Both the position numbers and the translations under genes were made by a program. The notes under the pieces were generated by a model that did not search any database, was not told the origin of the DNA, and saw only the letters and a list, made by a program, of their open reading frames with translations. Source: Candidatus Deianiraea vastatrix (lineage in GTDB: Bacteria > Pseudomonadota > Alphaproteobacteria > Rickettsiales > Deianiraeaceae). Taken from it: a DNA stretch of 64,000 nucleotides. The DNA is taken from NCBI RefSeq assembly GCF_007993655.1, contig NZ_CP029077.1, positions 174,413 to 238,412 of the forward strand, given 5' to 3'. The stretch's first letter is position 1, and every line of letters begins with the position of its first letter. Below, in pieces: positions 34,971 to 44,400 of this stretch.

Positions 34971-35231
34971 AACTTTCTAAAACTCAAACGCTGAAAAGCT
35001 AGTATTTATAAGGCTTTTCTGCCTGTTTTTTGTATTATACAAAAAGTGAAAATAAAATTGTCAACGAGGTAAAATCGTAATAATTTTAGATTATAGAAAA
35101 ATAGCAAAACAAAAAACCAAACATATTAACTACCTCACTATACTAAACCTCGATACCCTACTTATCTCTGCTCACGGGCGGCGGATTTTCTAAGTTTTGA
35201 TTAAAATTTGAGTTATACCGCATTAAAACCC

Positions 35232-35243
35232 GCACAGCTGTGC
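35232..35243. repeat. Palindrome core GCACAGCTGTGC (element 2 non-coding region)
   Basis: Twelve-base core shared with the 16-bp palindromes at 20150, 22290 and 30470, within a block conserved with 22290. Confidence 0.85.
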
Positions 35244-35527
35244 AAAATTTATCTGCCAACAAAGGCAAATCACCTTAAAACCAAAAATCAAAGCCTGTAG
35301 ATTGCTCTTTTATACAAAAACATACAATTTCATAGTCAATTAATTTTAACTCCTGTAAGTGCCTGTATTTTTGAAATTTTGTATTATACAAAAATGGAAG
35401 TTTTGATTGTCAATTGTAAAACCTTGATTTTATGTCTTTTGAATGCGTTTTTTAACTTTGAAATTTTGGTGAAATTCAAGAAAATTGATTATATAAAAAT
35501 GGAGTTTTTTCATTGTCAAAAGTTTTG

Positions 35528-35992
35528 CTAATATTTTACAATGATATTTTCTGGAATTAGCTTGCAATTCTTAATAATATCAGCAATATCTTCGCCGTGT
35601 TTTTCTCTTAATTCCTTTGCCATGTCAATTTTCTCGGATGATAATTTCATAAACCACTCATTTTGAATTTTACTGTGTTTGTTTATCAGTTCTTGCCACT
35701 CACTCCATTTACCCTTGAGTCTATTATGCAAAGCAAAATGGCAGGTTTTGCATAAAATGTACGGCTTCCAAGGCTCGTAGTAATTTTCATTGTGGTAATT
35801 TGTTTCGTGAGTTGTTCCGCAGATTTCACAAGGTTTTCCCACTGGATTTTCAACGAGCTTTTGAGCAATTAAGAATTTTACCAATCTCCATCCATTTATG
35901 CGTTCTCGCCCTGTAAAGCCGTTGTAATCGCTTAATTCTTTCCATCTCCAAGCTGGTAGTTTTATGATTTTTGGTTTTGGGAAGAGCTCCAT
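35528..35992 (-). CDS. HNH-like zinc protein, copy 2
   Basis: The 154-residue paralogue of the protein at 24399. I chose the ATG at 35992 (MELFPKPK), 10 bp after the PLD nuclease stop, over in-frame codons inside that gene. Zinc ligands CEICG and LCKTCHFALHNR are conserved, as is the aromatic LPAWRWKELSDYNGFTGRERINGW block. It is the last gene of an operon with two small exported proteins and an exported PLD nuclease. Confidence 0.68.
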   Translation of the reverse strand: MELFPKPKIIKLPAWRWKELSDYNGFTGRERINGWRLVKFLIAQKLVENPVGKPCEICGTTHETNYHNENYYEPWKPYILCKTCHFALHNRLKGKWSEWQELINKHSKIQNEWFMKLSSEKIDMAKELREKHGEDIADIIKNCKLIPENIIVKY

Positions 35993-36002
35993 ATTATCAT
36001 CA

Positions 36003-36539
36003 TTAATCTTGCCTAGGTGTTGTATTTTCTTGTGTGATTTCTTCAGTTTCGCTACCATCATACATCTTCCAAAGCTCTTCAAATCTTTTGCCATACTTTG
36101 CTACAACTTTTTTTCGCTTGTCTAACATACAGTTCTCAGAGTTCATTTTTGTTGCAGCTTCCGTCCAGTTATAACTTCCCGTTATAATCATTTTTTGGTC
36201 AAAAACACCGAATTTATTGTGCTCTATCTTGACTTTTTTCTTAATTCGAACATCAAAACCAGATTCTTGAAGTCTTGGAATGAATGAGAACCTGCCTTTG
36301 CTTTGGGCTTTGTCTGCAACAATTCTTATTTCAACTCCTCGCTCTTTTGCTTGCAATAAACTATCGTAAATCTTTTGATTTGTAAAAGCGTAAATTGCTA
36401 TGTCTATTGTTTCTTTTGAGTTATTTACAAGCTCAACAATATTGTCTTCACAGCAAGTTGAAGGTGAAAAACAGACATTTGTTAGGGCGTGTGCGTTTGT
36501 TGAAAGTAGTATTGTTAGGATTGTGAGGATGGTTTTCAT
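36003..36539 (-). CDS. Exported phospholipase D-type nuclease, copy 1
   Basis: The 178-residue protein has a signal peptide (MKTILTILTILLSTNAHA) and one HKD motif, EHNKFGVFD followed by IITGSYNWT (H-x-K-x4-D and the downstream GSxNWT), as in the periplasmic Nuc endonuclease family, which works as a homodimer with one HKD per chain. It is therefore predicted to degrade DNA outside the cytoplasm. ATG at 36539 lies 1 bp after the stop of the 122-residue gene; an upstream in-frame ATG at 36557 would add six residues. A paralogue is at 59208. Confidence 0.85.
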   Translation of the reverse strand: MKTILTILTILLSTNAHALTNVCFSPSTCCEDNIVELVNNSKETIDIAIYAFTNQKIYDSLLQAKERGVEIRIVADKAQSKGRFSFIPRLQESGFDVRIKKKVKIEHNKFGVFDQKMIITGSYNWTEAATKMNSENCMLDKRKKVVAKYGKRFEELWKMYDGSETEEITQENTTPRQD

Positions 36540-36540
36540 A

Positions 36541-36909
36541 TTAATTATCAAATTCATTAAGTGCTTTTTTGACTGTCCACACTGTTGTAGCTTCTGATTT
36601 ACGAGCTGGCATCCAAACTTTAATTTTTACAACATCGGAAGAGTATGTGTTGGTTATTTCATACTGCAAACAATCACAAGGAACAACATAACAAGATTGA
36701 TTTTCAATCATTGTTTGCATGTCGTTTATATCGTGATTTCTTGCGTATTGAGCAAATCTTGCAAGATTTTCTTTACTCGTGCACACAATGGCATCTTTTT
36801 TAAGCAATCGAGGCTTTGCGGCGTATGATGATATGTTAAAAATTAAAGCAATAAACATTGCAATTATTAATGTTTCTATGTATTTAAAACTACTTTTAAT
36901 TATTTGCAT
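36541..36909 (-). CDS. Small exported or membrane-anchored protein
   Basis: A 122-residue protein of unknown function. A hydrophobic segment at about residues 11-30 ending SYAA resembles a signal peptide, and four Cys residues (VCT, SCYVVPCDC) in the mature part suggest disulphides in the periplasm. It overlaps the 174-residue gene by 10 bp and is followed at once by the PLD nuclease, so the three are co-translated. A role as inhibitor or partner of the nuclease is possible but unproven. Confidence 0.6.
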   Translation of the reverse strand: MQIIKSSFKYIETLIIAMFIALIFNISSYAAKPRLLKKDAIVCTSKENLARFAQYARNHDINDMQTMIENQSCYVVPCDCLQYEITNTYSSDVVKIKVWMPARKSEATTVWTVKKALNEFDN

Positions 36910-37424
36910 ATTTGAACAAATAAATTATATTCCATTTGACGTGTTTGTGGTATAATACCATTCTTTATTGCCGCATCAGTGGAGAGGTAATCTAAAGAGC
37001 CGTATGTCGAGTATAAATAATTTTTTGAGTCAAAGGCTTTAGTGCAATTATTCATAATAAATGTATCATTTTTGTTTGATTTATTCTTGATTTTACTAGA
37101 CCAATCGGAATACTTCTTTGCAATTTGCACGCCACTAAATCCATACTCTTGAAACAATTTATCTGTTCTAAATTTTTCAAAATATTTAAACTCTTTGCAT
37201 ACATCGGATATTAAAGTTGTGCATTTTTGCTCATTTGAGGTACTAGAATTTGATATATTTTTATCTTTCTGTTTGATATTTGGAGTTTTATAAGCATCGC
37301 AATCGGATGGCACTTTCATTCCAAGTTCTGGCATGCTTTCACATTGTTCTTTTGTATAAAAATTATCTGCTAAAGCTAGATTTGTAAAAAATAAAAAACT
37401 TAACAACATCATTACAACTTTCAT
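36900..37424 (-). CDS. Exported protein divergent from XRE2
   Basis: A 174-residue protein with a clear signal peptide (MKVVMMLLSFLFFTNLALA) and six Cys in the mature chain. No family recognised. It heads the operon with the 122-residue protein, PLD nuclease and HNH protein. The promoter TTGACT-16-TATATT on the minus strand contains the perfect operator-like palindrome at 37473, implying control by the divergent XRE2. Confidence 0.62.
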   Translation of the reverse strand: MKVVMMLLSFLFFTNLALADNFYTKEQCESMPELGMKVPSDCDAYKTPNIKQKDKNISNSSTSNEQKCTTLISDVCKEFKYFEKFRTDKLFQEYGFSGVQIAKKYSDWSSKIKNKSNKNDTFIMNNCTKAFDSKNYLYSTYGSLDYLSTDAAIKNGIIPQTRQMEYNLFVQICK

Positions 37425-37472
37425 AACAAAAACAAAATAATTCGTAATATTTACACCCTTACACTGAATATA

Positions 37473-37487
37473 TTACGATAATCGTAA
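37473..37487. promoter_or_regulatory. Operator palindrome between XRE2 and exported-protein operon
   Basis: TTACGATAATCGTAA is a perfect 15-base palindrome lying in the spacer of the minus-strand promoter (TTGACT at 37489-37494, TATATT at 37467-37472). A likely XRE2 binding site that would block the divergent operon. Confidence 0.6.
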
Positions 37488-37572
37488 AAGTCAAGGATAA
37501 TTTACCGTATTCGTGCTGTGGTTAATAGATAAATCTTTAATCAAAATTACTGAAAGTAATTAGTAATTTTAT

Positions 37573-37917
37573 ATGAAAGACATTGAAATTCGTAAAATCC
37601 TTGGTGATAGATTAGCATTTTTCCGTAAGCAAAAAGGTTTTACTCAAGAAAGTTTAGCCGCAAAAATTGAAAAATCTGTTGATACTATTTCTAATATTGA
37701 AAGAGCAAAAAATGCTGTTTCTTTTGAAATTGTCGTTATGATTGCAAGTGTTCTTGAAGTGAGCCTTGATGATTTGATGAGCTTTCCAAACGCTGGCAAC
37801 AGAAAATCAAGTGATTATAAATACATCAAAAGAGTTATCAATGCACTTGATGGCAAGAGTGAGAAAGTTAAATCCGTTGCAGTTAAGGTTCTTGAGGAAG
37901 TGTGCGGAGTGGAGTGA
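37573..37917 (+). CDS. XRE-family regulator 2
   Basis: A 114-residue Cro/CI-like regulator; helix-turn-helix at about residues 12-66 (LAFFRKQKGFTQESLAAKIEKSVDTISNIERAKN) and a helical C-terminal tail (about 80-114). It diverges from the exported-protein operon and ends 1 bp before the convergent stop of the OLD-family gene. It is similar to XRE3, XRE4 and XRE5, with the shared DTISNIER recognition-helix region. Confidence 0.9.
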   Translation: MKDIEIRKILGDRLAFFRKQKGFTQESLAAKIEKSVDTISNIERAKNAVSFEIVVMIASVLEVSLDDLMSFPNAGNRKSSDYKYIKRVINALDGKSEKVKSVAVKVLEEVCGVE

Positions 37918-39597
37918 TTAATTGTTTTCCAATAGCTCAGTACACACCTGACCGCTTTCTTGTTCAAGACTTACAACCTCTTCAGCGATGCTTGTTTCAC
38001 AACACTTGTCTTCGTACAAAATATTATCGGACTTAAGGTTCGGTATGTATTTAGTAACCTCATTATAAATCTCGTTAATTTTGGTTTGTTTTTTCTCGGT
38101 TAATGGACCATCAATCCATGTTTGGACAATCTCTCTCTTCTTATCATTTTCGAGATGATGTGTAAGCTCTCCAGTTAAAAAATGTTCCAAATTTTCTTCA
38201 AATCCATAACCATTGCATTTTTTGAGCTCTGTGTTATTATTATCTCTCTGCTTTTGTTTCGATATAATATCATCGTTTGTATATCCCGCTCCTTTTTTAT
38301 CTGTTGTAGACAAAGTACTATCTTTATCATACAATACATAGCATGCAATATTTAAAGCATGATATAAATTATGAAATCTTATAATGTTGTCCTTGCTGGC
38401 ACAATTAACTATAGAGATATTAAAGTCCTCAATTGTTCTGTTGGGATTTTTGCTTTGAAATATATATCTTAAAAAGATTTCATCCGTATAGCCTTCAACC
38501 AAAAAAACCGTGTCAGCAAAAAAAGCATTATTGAATGATATTTTATCAGTTTCTATCATTTGCTGTCTTGATGTTAATCCATCACTCCTGCTACCTTTTG
38601 TATTTTGTGTTCCGTTATCTCCATCAATATAAAACCTATGAATTTGCTCTGAATTTTCATATGATAAAAACTCCGCTGAATGTGTAATATAAAAGATTTG
38701 AGTTCCACTATCTGAAAGCTTTCTAAATGTATTATATAAACTCTTTTTCGCATGTGGGTGAAGGTATAATTCTGGTTCATCTATGAAAATCGGATTATTA
38801 GATTGTTTGCCATTCTTTCTAAAATCAGTTTCTGATAAAGTTTGTAGGGTGGCTAAAATAAAAGAGTTTTGAATTCCGCTACCTTCGTTTATTAAATTGA
38901 TTTTCTTGCCATTTTTTTCAACATAAAACTCAAGTGTCTTTAAAAAGTGAGTTGTATCGTACATTGTAAATTCGGATTTAATATCTGGACGATTAATTTG
39001 ATTTGAAAGCTTTTCTTGTATAGACTTCATAAATCCCTGAAATTTATCGCTCTTTTCTAATTGAGATTTAGCACTGTTCATGCATTGCTCAAACTCTTTT
39101 TTGATATCATCTGTAAAAAAATCAGAGCTATAAAACTGTCTTCCAAGCAAACTCCAGCTATTTGTTGGCATAATACTTTTTACAGTCCTATCAGAGCCTA
39201 TATAATTTATTCTATGGGGGTCTCTAACATCTTCACCATTGATATTATAACTTTCACTATCTCCCTTCTTCAAGGATGTTTCAAGTTTGCCATTTTGATA
39301 TGAGGCTTTAAATATTAACTTCTTAATGGTGTTGCTGTAGCCTTTTCTATTATAATTGTAATATGGTTCACAAAACTCAATTTCTATAACAATCTCCTCT
39401 TCATTGTTGTTAAAATAATCCTTTTGGAACGTGTTCGCCGTTGGGTATGTCTCACCAAGAACAATATTAATCGCATCAAACACAGCACTCTTACCGGTGC
39501 CGTTTTTCCCAATAAAAGCATTAATTCCTTCATTACATTCTATCTCAATATCCTTAATACTTTTAAAGTTTTGTATTTTAATTTTCTTAATTTTCAT
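37918..39597 (-). CDS. OLD-family ATP-dependent endonuclease
   Basis: The 559-residue protein has an N-terminal ABC-type ATPase with Walker A GKNGTGKS (30-37), signature-like NEGSGIQNSF, Walker B NNPIFIDEPELYLHP and the H-loop FYITHSAEFL, and a C-terminal TOPRIM domain (LVEGYTDEIFLRY, then YDKDST) that cuts DNA. OLD proteins act in anti-phage defence, alone or with partners. It is the last gene of the type IIG-ATPase-phosphatase operon, starting 5 bp after the phosphatase stop. Confidence 0.88.
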   Translation of the reverse strand: MKIKKIKIQNFKSIKDIEIECNEGINAFIGKNGTGKSAVFDAINIVLGETYPTANTFQKDYFNNNEEEIVIEIEFCEPYYNYNRKGYSNTIKKLIFKASYQNGKLETSLKKGDSESYNINGEDVRDPHRINYIGSDRTVKSIMPTNSWSLLGRQFYSSDFFTDDIKKEFEQCMNSAKSQLEKSDKFQGFMKSIQEKLSNQINRPDIKSEFTMYDTTHFLKTLEFYVEKNGKKINLINEGSGIQNSFILATLQTLSETDFRKNGKQSNNPIFIDEPELYLHPHAKKSLYNTFRKLSDSGTQIFYITHSAEFLSYENSEQIHRFYIDGDNGTQNTKGSRSDGLTSRQQMIETDKISFNNAFFADTVFLVEGYTDEIFLRYIFQSKNPNRTIEDFNISIVNCASKDNIIRFHNLYHALNIACYVLYDKDSTLSTTDKKGAGYTNDDIISKQKQRDNNNTELKKCNGYGFEENLEHFLTGELTHHLENDKKREIVQTWIDGPLTEKKQTKINEIYNEVTKYIPNLKSDNILYEDKCCETSIAEEVVSLEQESGQVCTELLENN

Positions 39598-39602
39598 ATT
39601 AT

Positions 39603-40103
39603 TTACAAATTGTAATTCGATTTTACATACTCAATCATTCCATTTTTAGGGATGTAAAATGGATATAATTTTTTAAATTCTAAAATTGCATCATTTAAAC
39701 TTAGATTATTAAAAATATCAGTATATTTGCTTAAATACAGAAAAGCAATTGTAGGTGAACGAGATATTCCTTGATTGCAATGAACTAATATTTTACTAGT
39801 TTTGATATTTTCATTTATAAAATCTATTGCCTTATTCATAATCAAATTAATCTCATCTTTATAAATTTGCGGAATATTTTCATAATTATCTCCATCGATT
39901 AAGTTGAGAGATATCTTATTTCCTCTAATAGCAAAACTTCTTTCTGAATGATTATTTGGTATTGCTTTATTTAACGGATAAATGCCTAAATTTTGATTAT
40001 GAAAATTCTTACAGGCATGAATCACAAACCATTCAGATTGGTTTTTAATGTTGAAATAATCGGCCTCAGTGCCAACAAACAAATTTTTACAAACTTCTAT
40101 CAT
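39603..40103 (-). CDS. Dual-specificity-type phosphatase, copy 1
   Basis: A 166-residue cysteine phosphatase. The P-loop HCNQGISRS contains Cys109 and Arg115 (HCx5R with SRS), and LNLIDGDNY supplies a candidate general-acid Asp around residues 70-72. This is the DUSP fold, rare in bacteria and here embedded in a restriction operon: it overlaps the AAA-TOPRIM gene by 4 bp (ATGA). Its substrate may be a phosphoprotein, an RNA 5' end or a nucleotide signal; sequence does not decide. A close copy is at 63389 beside another type IIG enzyme. Confidence 0.85.
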   Translation of the reverse strand: MIEVCKNLFVGTEADYFNIKNQSEWFVIHACKNFHNQNLGIYPLNKAIPNNHSERSFAIRGNKISLNLIDGDNYENIPQIYKDEINLIMNKAIDFINENIKTSKILVHCNQGISRSPTIAFLYLSKYTDIFNNLSLNDAILEFKKLYPFYIPKNGMIEYVKSNYNL

Positions 40104-41476
40104 AAATATTTTAAAATATTACTTTTTAAATTCTGAACTTTTGAGTTATCTATCAAAACCTCCTCCATGCGATCACCTTCGACATTAGAAACTCGTAAAA
40201 TATATATCAAGTTTCCACAATTTCCACTATTTTTTATCATACTTTGTATAATTTTCTCCACTTTTCTCCCTTTTTTATCATTATCAAGGAGACATAAAAT
40301 ATTTGGCTTTTTATCATGATTGGCGGAATATGGTAATTTAGTAAACATCGCTATGTTATCTGCGGATTTACAGTCTATAATTGCAATCTTTTCACCATCA
40401 GGGAACCATTCACGCAATGTAATTTCATCATCAACACCTTCGCATAAAATAACGAGATTGGGAACATTATAATCTTTTTGAAATATTTTAAATATCCCTT
40501 GTATATCATTAGCTGTGAATAAGCCATCCGCAAGAATATTTATAATATTCTTCTTGTTTTTTTTGATTATTCTACCATCTTGCATCCAAAAAAGTGAATT
40601 TTCTGGTGCAAGATTTGCCAGTATTGGGTTGTGAGTTACAATAATAATTTGCGTACCAACTTTAATATAATATTCATTTAGTGTGTAAAAGAAATGTTTT
40701 ATCAAAGATGGATTTAAAAAAGCGTCTGGCTCGTCCAAAAGTATTACATTTTGTTCATTAGATTTAACTAAGCCAAATTTCCACAATGCTATTCTGTAAG
40801 CAATTTTTTCTCCTGGAGATAGGTTGGAAAATGTATATTTTGAATCATTCTTTACAAATCTAATTAACACATCTTTTATTCCTTTGTTGTTTATTCTCTT
40901 GTATCTTTCAATATCTAACTGAAATCTTATACTTAGATTAAAAGATTGAAAAATATCATTAATTACATTCCATGGTTCTTTTGGTAATTTTTTGAGCCCA
41001 ATATATTTATGATACTCAGGTTTGTTTTCTTCATAAAGTCTTCGTGATTGACATATTTCATATAATGTTTGTGCTTCAATTCTATCACCAATAACGCACG
41101 ATGCGTCATTGTAATTATCAAGGTAGTTTTTGATACCGCTTTCTTTTGTAAAATTGTGCATACTGGATGCGATAGTAAGGTATCTAATATTACACCGATT
41201 TTCCACATCTATATCTTCTTTTAGATTAGTATTGTCAAAGAAATCTGGATTCTGTTCTTCAAAATAATCTACCTGATTATATTTATTATTATTGTGATAT
41301 GCTAAGCTATACTTTTCATAAATAAATCTTAATAACTTACTTTTACCACTACCATTTAAGCCCGTTATAACGGCTAATGTAGGTATATTTTTCCAAATAA
41401 AATTTTTATTCCTAAAGAATTTCCCTATATCATCATCTATATTATTCGGTATACTAATAGTTGTAATTTTGTTCAT
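40100..41476 (-). CDS. AAA ATPase with TOPRIM-like nuclease domain
   Basis: A 458-residue OLD-like protein. Walker A GLNGSGKS at 39-46, signature FSNLSPGEKIAYRIAL near 218, Walker B NVILLDEPDAFLNP near 243, and switch TQIIIVTHNPILANL. The C-terminal part has LVILCEGVDDEITL and LCLLDNDKKGRK, matching TOPRIM E and DxD motifs. It starts 3 bp after the type IIG stop and overlaps the phosphatase gene, so it is part of a tight four-gene defence operon. It probably senses or cuts foreign DNA. Confidence 0.82.
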   Translation of the reverse strand: MNKITTISIPNNIDDDIGKFFRNKNFIWKNIPTLAVITGLNGSGKSKLLRFIYEKYSLAYHNNNKYNQVDYFEEQNPDFFDNTNLKEDIDVENRCNIRYLTIASSMHNFTKESGIKNYLDNYNDASCVIGDRIEAQTLYEICQSRRLYEENKPEYHKYIGLKKLPKEPWNVINDIFQSFNLSIRFQLDIERYKRINNKGIKDVLIRFVKNDSKYTFSNLSPGEKIAYRIALWKFGLVKSNEQNVILLDEPDAFLNPSLIKHFFYTLNEYYIKVGTQIIIVTHNPILANLAPENSLFWMQDGRIIKKNKKNIINILADGLFTANDIQGIFKIFQKDYNVPNLVILCEGVDDEITLREWFPDGEKIAIIDCKSADNIAMFTKLPYSANHDKKPNILCLLDNDKKGRKVEKIIQSMIKNSGNCGNLIYILRVSNVEGDRMEEVLIDNSKVQNLKSNILKYL

Positions 41477-41479
41477 ATC

Positions 41480-44400
41480 CTACACAACTAAATTCTCCAC
41501 AATTTTTACTTCCTCCTCGCTCAATCCATACAAAGTATAAACCATTTTATCAATTTCGGCGTCGGTTCTGGTGATTTTAGATTGCAACTCCACGCACGCC
41601 TTTTTCTCGCGATCGAACAGGGGTTTGAAATCAAATTCATCGGTGGACGAAAGCGAAACTTTTTGCTTAGCTAACTCTTTTATGAAGTCTGCAAATTCAA
41701 GAGTGTGCCAGTTTTCCAAGTTGCGGGTGATTTTAAACTCCTTATCAACAGGCAGTTTTGCTTTGAATTTTCCAACAAAATAATCAACAAAGGCTTTTGT
41801 TTTGTCGTTTAGTTGTGCGGTGAGAGTGAGCATGGTTTGGGCCTTTTCAACGAAGGGGTGTTGGTCGGTAAGTGGGATATTTGGAATAGGTAAATTCCTA
41901 ATATCATTTATTAAAATCTTTGGGAATAAACCTTTTTTAGCTTTTGGTGATGTTACATTGTGATAAAATCCAATTAGCTTTGAATTTATTATCCCTAAAA
42001 TGAAAGCTAGCGACAACTCATTTTTGTCTTTTGCAATAACATTTATTACAGATGGATTATTATAACATTCTTCTTCAGTATATGTTGCAATAAGCTTTTG
42101 ACTCACAATTTCTCTTATCAACACTCTTGGATTGATAAAGTATTTTTGTTCTCTAGGATTTGCAAGATGTTTGCCATACTTCACATATTGACCAGTCTCT
42201 AAATTCAAATAATAAGGCTTCACATCCTCTCCTTTTATTTCAATCTTGTATGCTTCATCAAGTTTTGTAGTTGAGTGATAAATCCTATTTTTAATAGTCT
42301 CTTCAGATTGCCCTCTGTATTTATCGTAAGGTATATAACCTTGAGATACATCAAAAAAATCAGACAGCTTTGAATGAATTTTAATTTTATCTATTATTCG
42401 TTTCGCATCTTCATTAACAGATATAAAGCTGAGCAAGTTTTCATGATTATCAAGCAAATCTTGTTTTGTGATTGTTTTAACTATATCAAATTTATTTGTA
42501 TATTCAGTTACAGTGCATTTATAATCTTTAATTCCTTTTTGAAACCCGCAAATACACGTTCTAACATTAGCTTCATCAAATGTTTTATCATCACTTAAGT
42601 TTGCAATACAAATTAAAGAATGGTTATCAATTATCTGCTTTCTATAGTTTGCTCCGTATAAAGTGGATAAAAATGTATTAGGGAATATATAAAACAACTT
42701 TCCACCATTCTTTAACAAATACATTCCTTTTGAAATAAAGTATATATAAATTTCATAATCTGGAACTGAGCTATCAAAGTTTGATAAATATTCCTTTTGC
42801 TTTTCATCAAAATCAACCCCATAAGGCGGATTGCCCACAACAACATCAAAACCACCATTTTCAGACACAGCTGAAAACTCATTTTGCCAATTAAAAGCCA
42901 AACTTACACGCTCACCTTCGTTGTTTATGTAAAAGCCTGTTTCAACGCTAGCATCATCAATTAATGAGTTTCCACATTTTATATTTGCATCAAGCGTGGT
43001 GAGTTCTTCGCTTCTGTTTGCGGTTTTAAGCCACAACGAAAGCTTTGTGATTTGCACGCTTTCGGGGTTTAGGTCAACTCCGTATATATTGTTTTTAAGG
43101 ATGTGTTTGTAAATTTGTGAGTACGAAAACAGCCCAGCTTGTTCGTCATCGCCTAGTTTTCTCAGGGTTTCAGAGAGCGTTAGCCATTCTTTCTCAAGAA
43201 AGTTGAATACTGCAACCAAAAACGCCCCTGAGCCACAAGCGGGGTCAAGAACTTTGATGCTTTGTAGGGTTTTAGCGTAGGAGTTCCAAAAATCGATATG
43301 AATTTGAGCTTTTTTACTTGGTTTTTTGGATTTTTTAACTAGGTCATCTTCTGTTAGCTCTGGAAGTTTATCAATTTCAAGTTCGGTTTTACGGTCGTTT
43401 AGCCAACCTCCGACAGCCTCTTCAACAATGTATCTTGTGATGTATTCAGGCGTGTAAAAAACTCCGTCTTTCTTGCGTTTTCCTTGTTTTTTGTCGTGAG
43501 TTTCGCCAGAAATATCGGCTTTAATTTCCTCTAAATCCGTGATTGATTGCTCAAAAATATGTCCTAAAATGTTGACAGTTAGCTCACTTCCAAAGTCCCA
43601 ATCGGAGATTTTTATGATTTCTTTTAAAATGTCATCCTGCAAAACAAGTTCGTCAAGCTCAATATCCCTTGCAAACAATCCGCCGTTGAATTTGTTGATG
43701 TTTTTCTCACGTCCGCCTTTGTCTATTGCATTAAAAAGCCCTTTAATTTGCTGCCAAATTGTGATTTCAACAAACGCTTCTTGCGTGGTTTTTAGAAGTT
43801 TTGTGAATATTTTATCGGGCAGTAAGTTCAAATCCTCGCAAAAGCAAACAAAAATTACTCTATCCAAGAGTTTTTGCGTTTTTGAAAGCAAATTTGTTGG
43901 TTCTTTTGTTGGATTTTGCTCACGCAGATGGTTAAATAATTTCTTGCGAAGGTCTTTATAATCATTATAAAATCGCTTTTCAATTGATTCTTCCTCTTTT
44001 GTGTTATCTTCAAGGAGTTTATGCGTTGGCGAAGTGGATTTTTCGGTTGTGAAAAGGTTATTTTTTGAAAGTAATAAGAAAAACTCCCTTTGTTTAGCCT
44101 CACTTCTTGCCAATTCTTCAATTTTAAATTCGTGATACTTGCCTTGATAATTGCTTTTATAAAGGCGGATTTCTTTGAAATTTGAAACAATTACAAACTC
44201 AGTCCCTTGGTACTTTGAAACATAGCCAAATGCTTGTTCAACTGGAGTTCTGTTATCTTTTTGACGATTTTGCTTAGCGTCAAGACTTGTTTTTTGATCT
44301 TTTAACTCAATAACAACCCTGCAATTTTTGTTTTCGTGCGTGAAAAACCCCAAAATTCCATCAGGTTTTTGCCCGTCCAGTTCTGTTTTTTCTTCTTTTT

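Larger units (their letters stand above)
34666..35527. other. Non-coding regulatory/origin-like region of element 2
   Basis: This 860-bp stretch has no credible gene and is a diverged copy of 21825-22559. It contains promoter-like units on the minus strand (34841-34871 and 35034-35064, both TTGACA-19-TATAAT; more near 35311-35420), two hairpins (34761 and 34954), two copies of the 20-bp near-palindrome in opposite orientation (34801-34820 and 34999-35018), the CAGCTG palindrome at 35232 and the same GC-rich patch near 35172. Relative to element 1, one hairpin-promoter unit differs in stem sequence. Confidence 0.6.

Noticed and set aside
35686-35868. 60-codon minus frame inside HNH copy 2
   Set aside because: Out-of-frame shadow of a gene with conserved zinc ligands.
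36541-37424. Bacteriocin precursor genes for the C39-like peptidase
   Set aside because: They have ordinary signal peptides, no double-glycine leader, and lie in a different operon 7 kb away.
43855-44190. 111-codon minus frame inside the type IIG gene
   Set aside because: Lies within the N-terminal part of a well-supported enzyme in another frame; Lys/Gln/Asn-rich noise.
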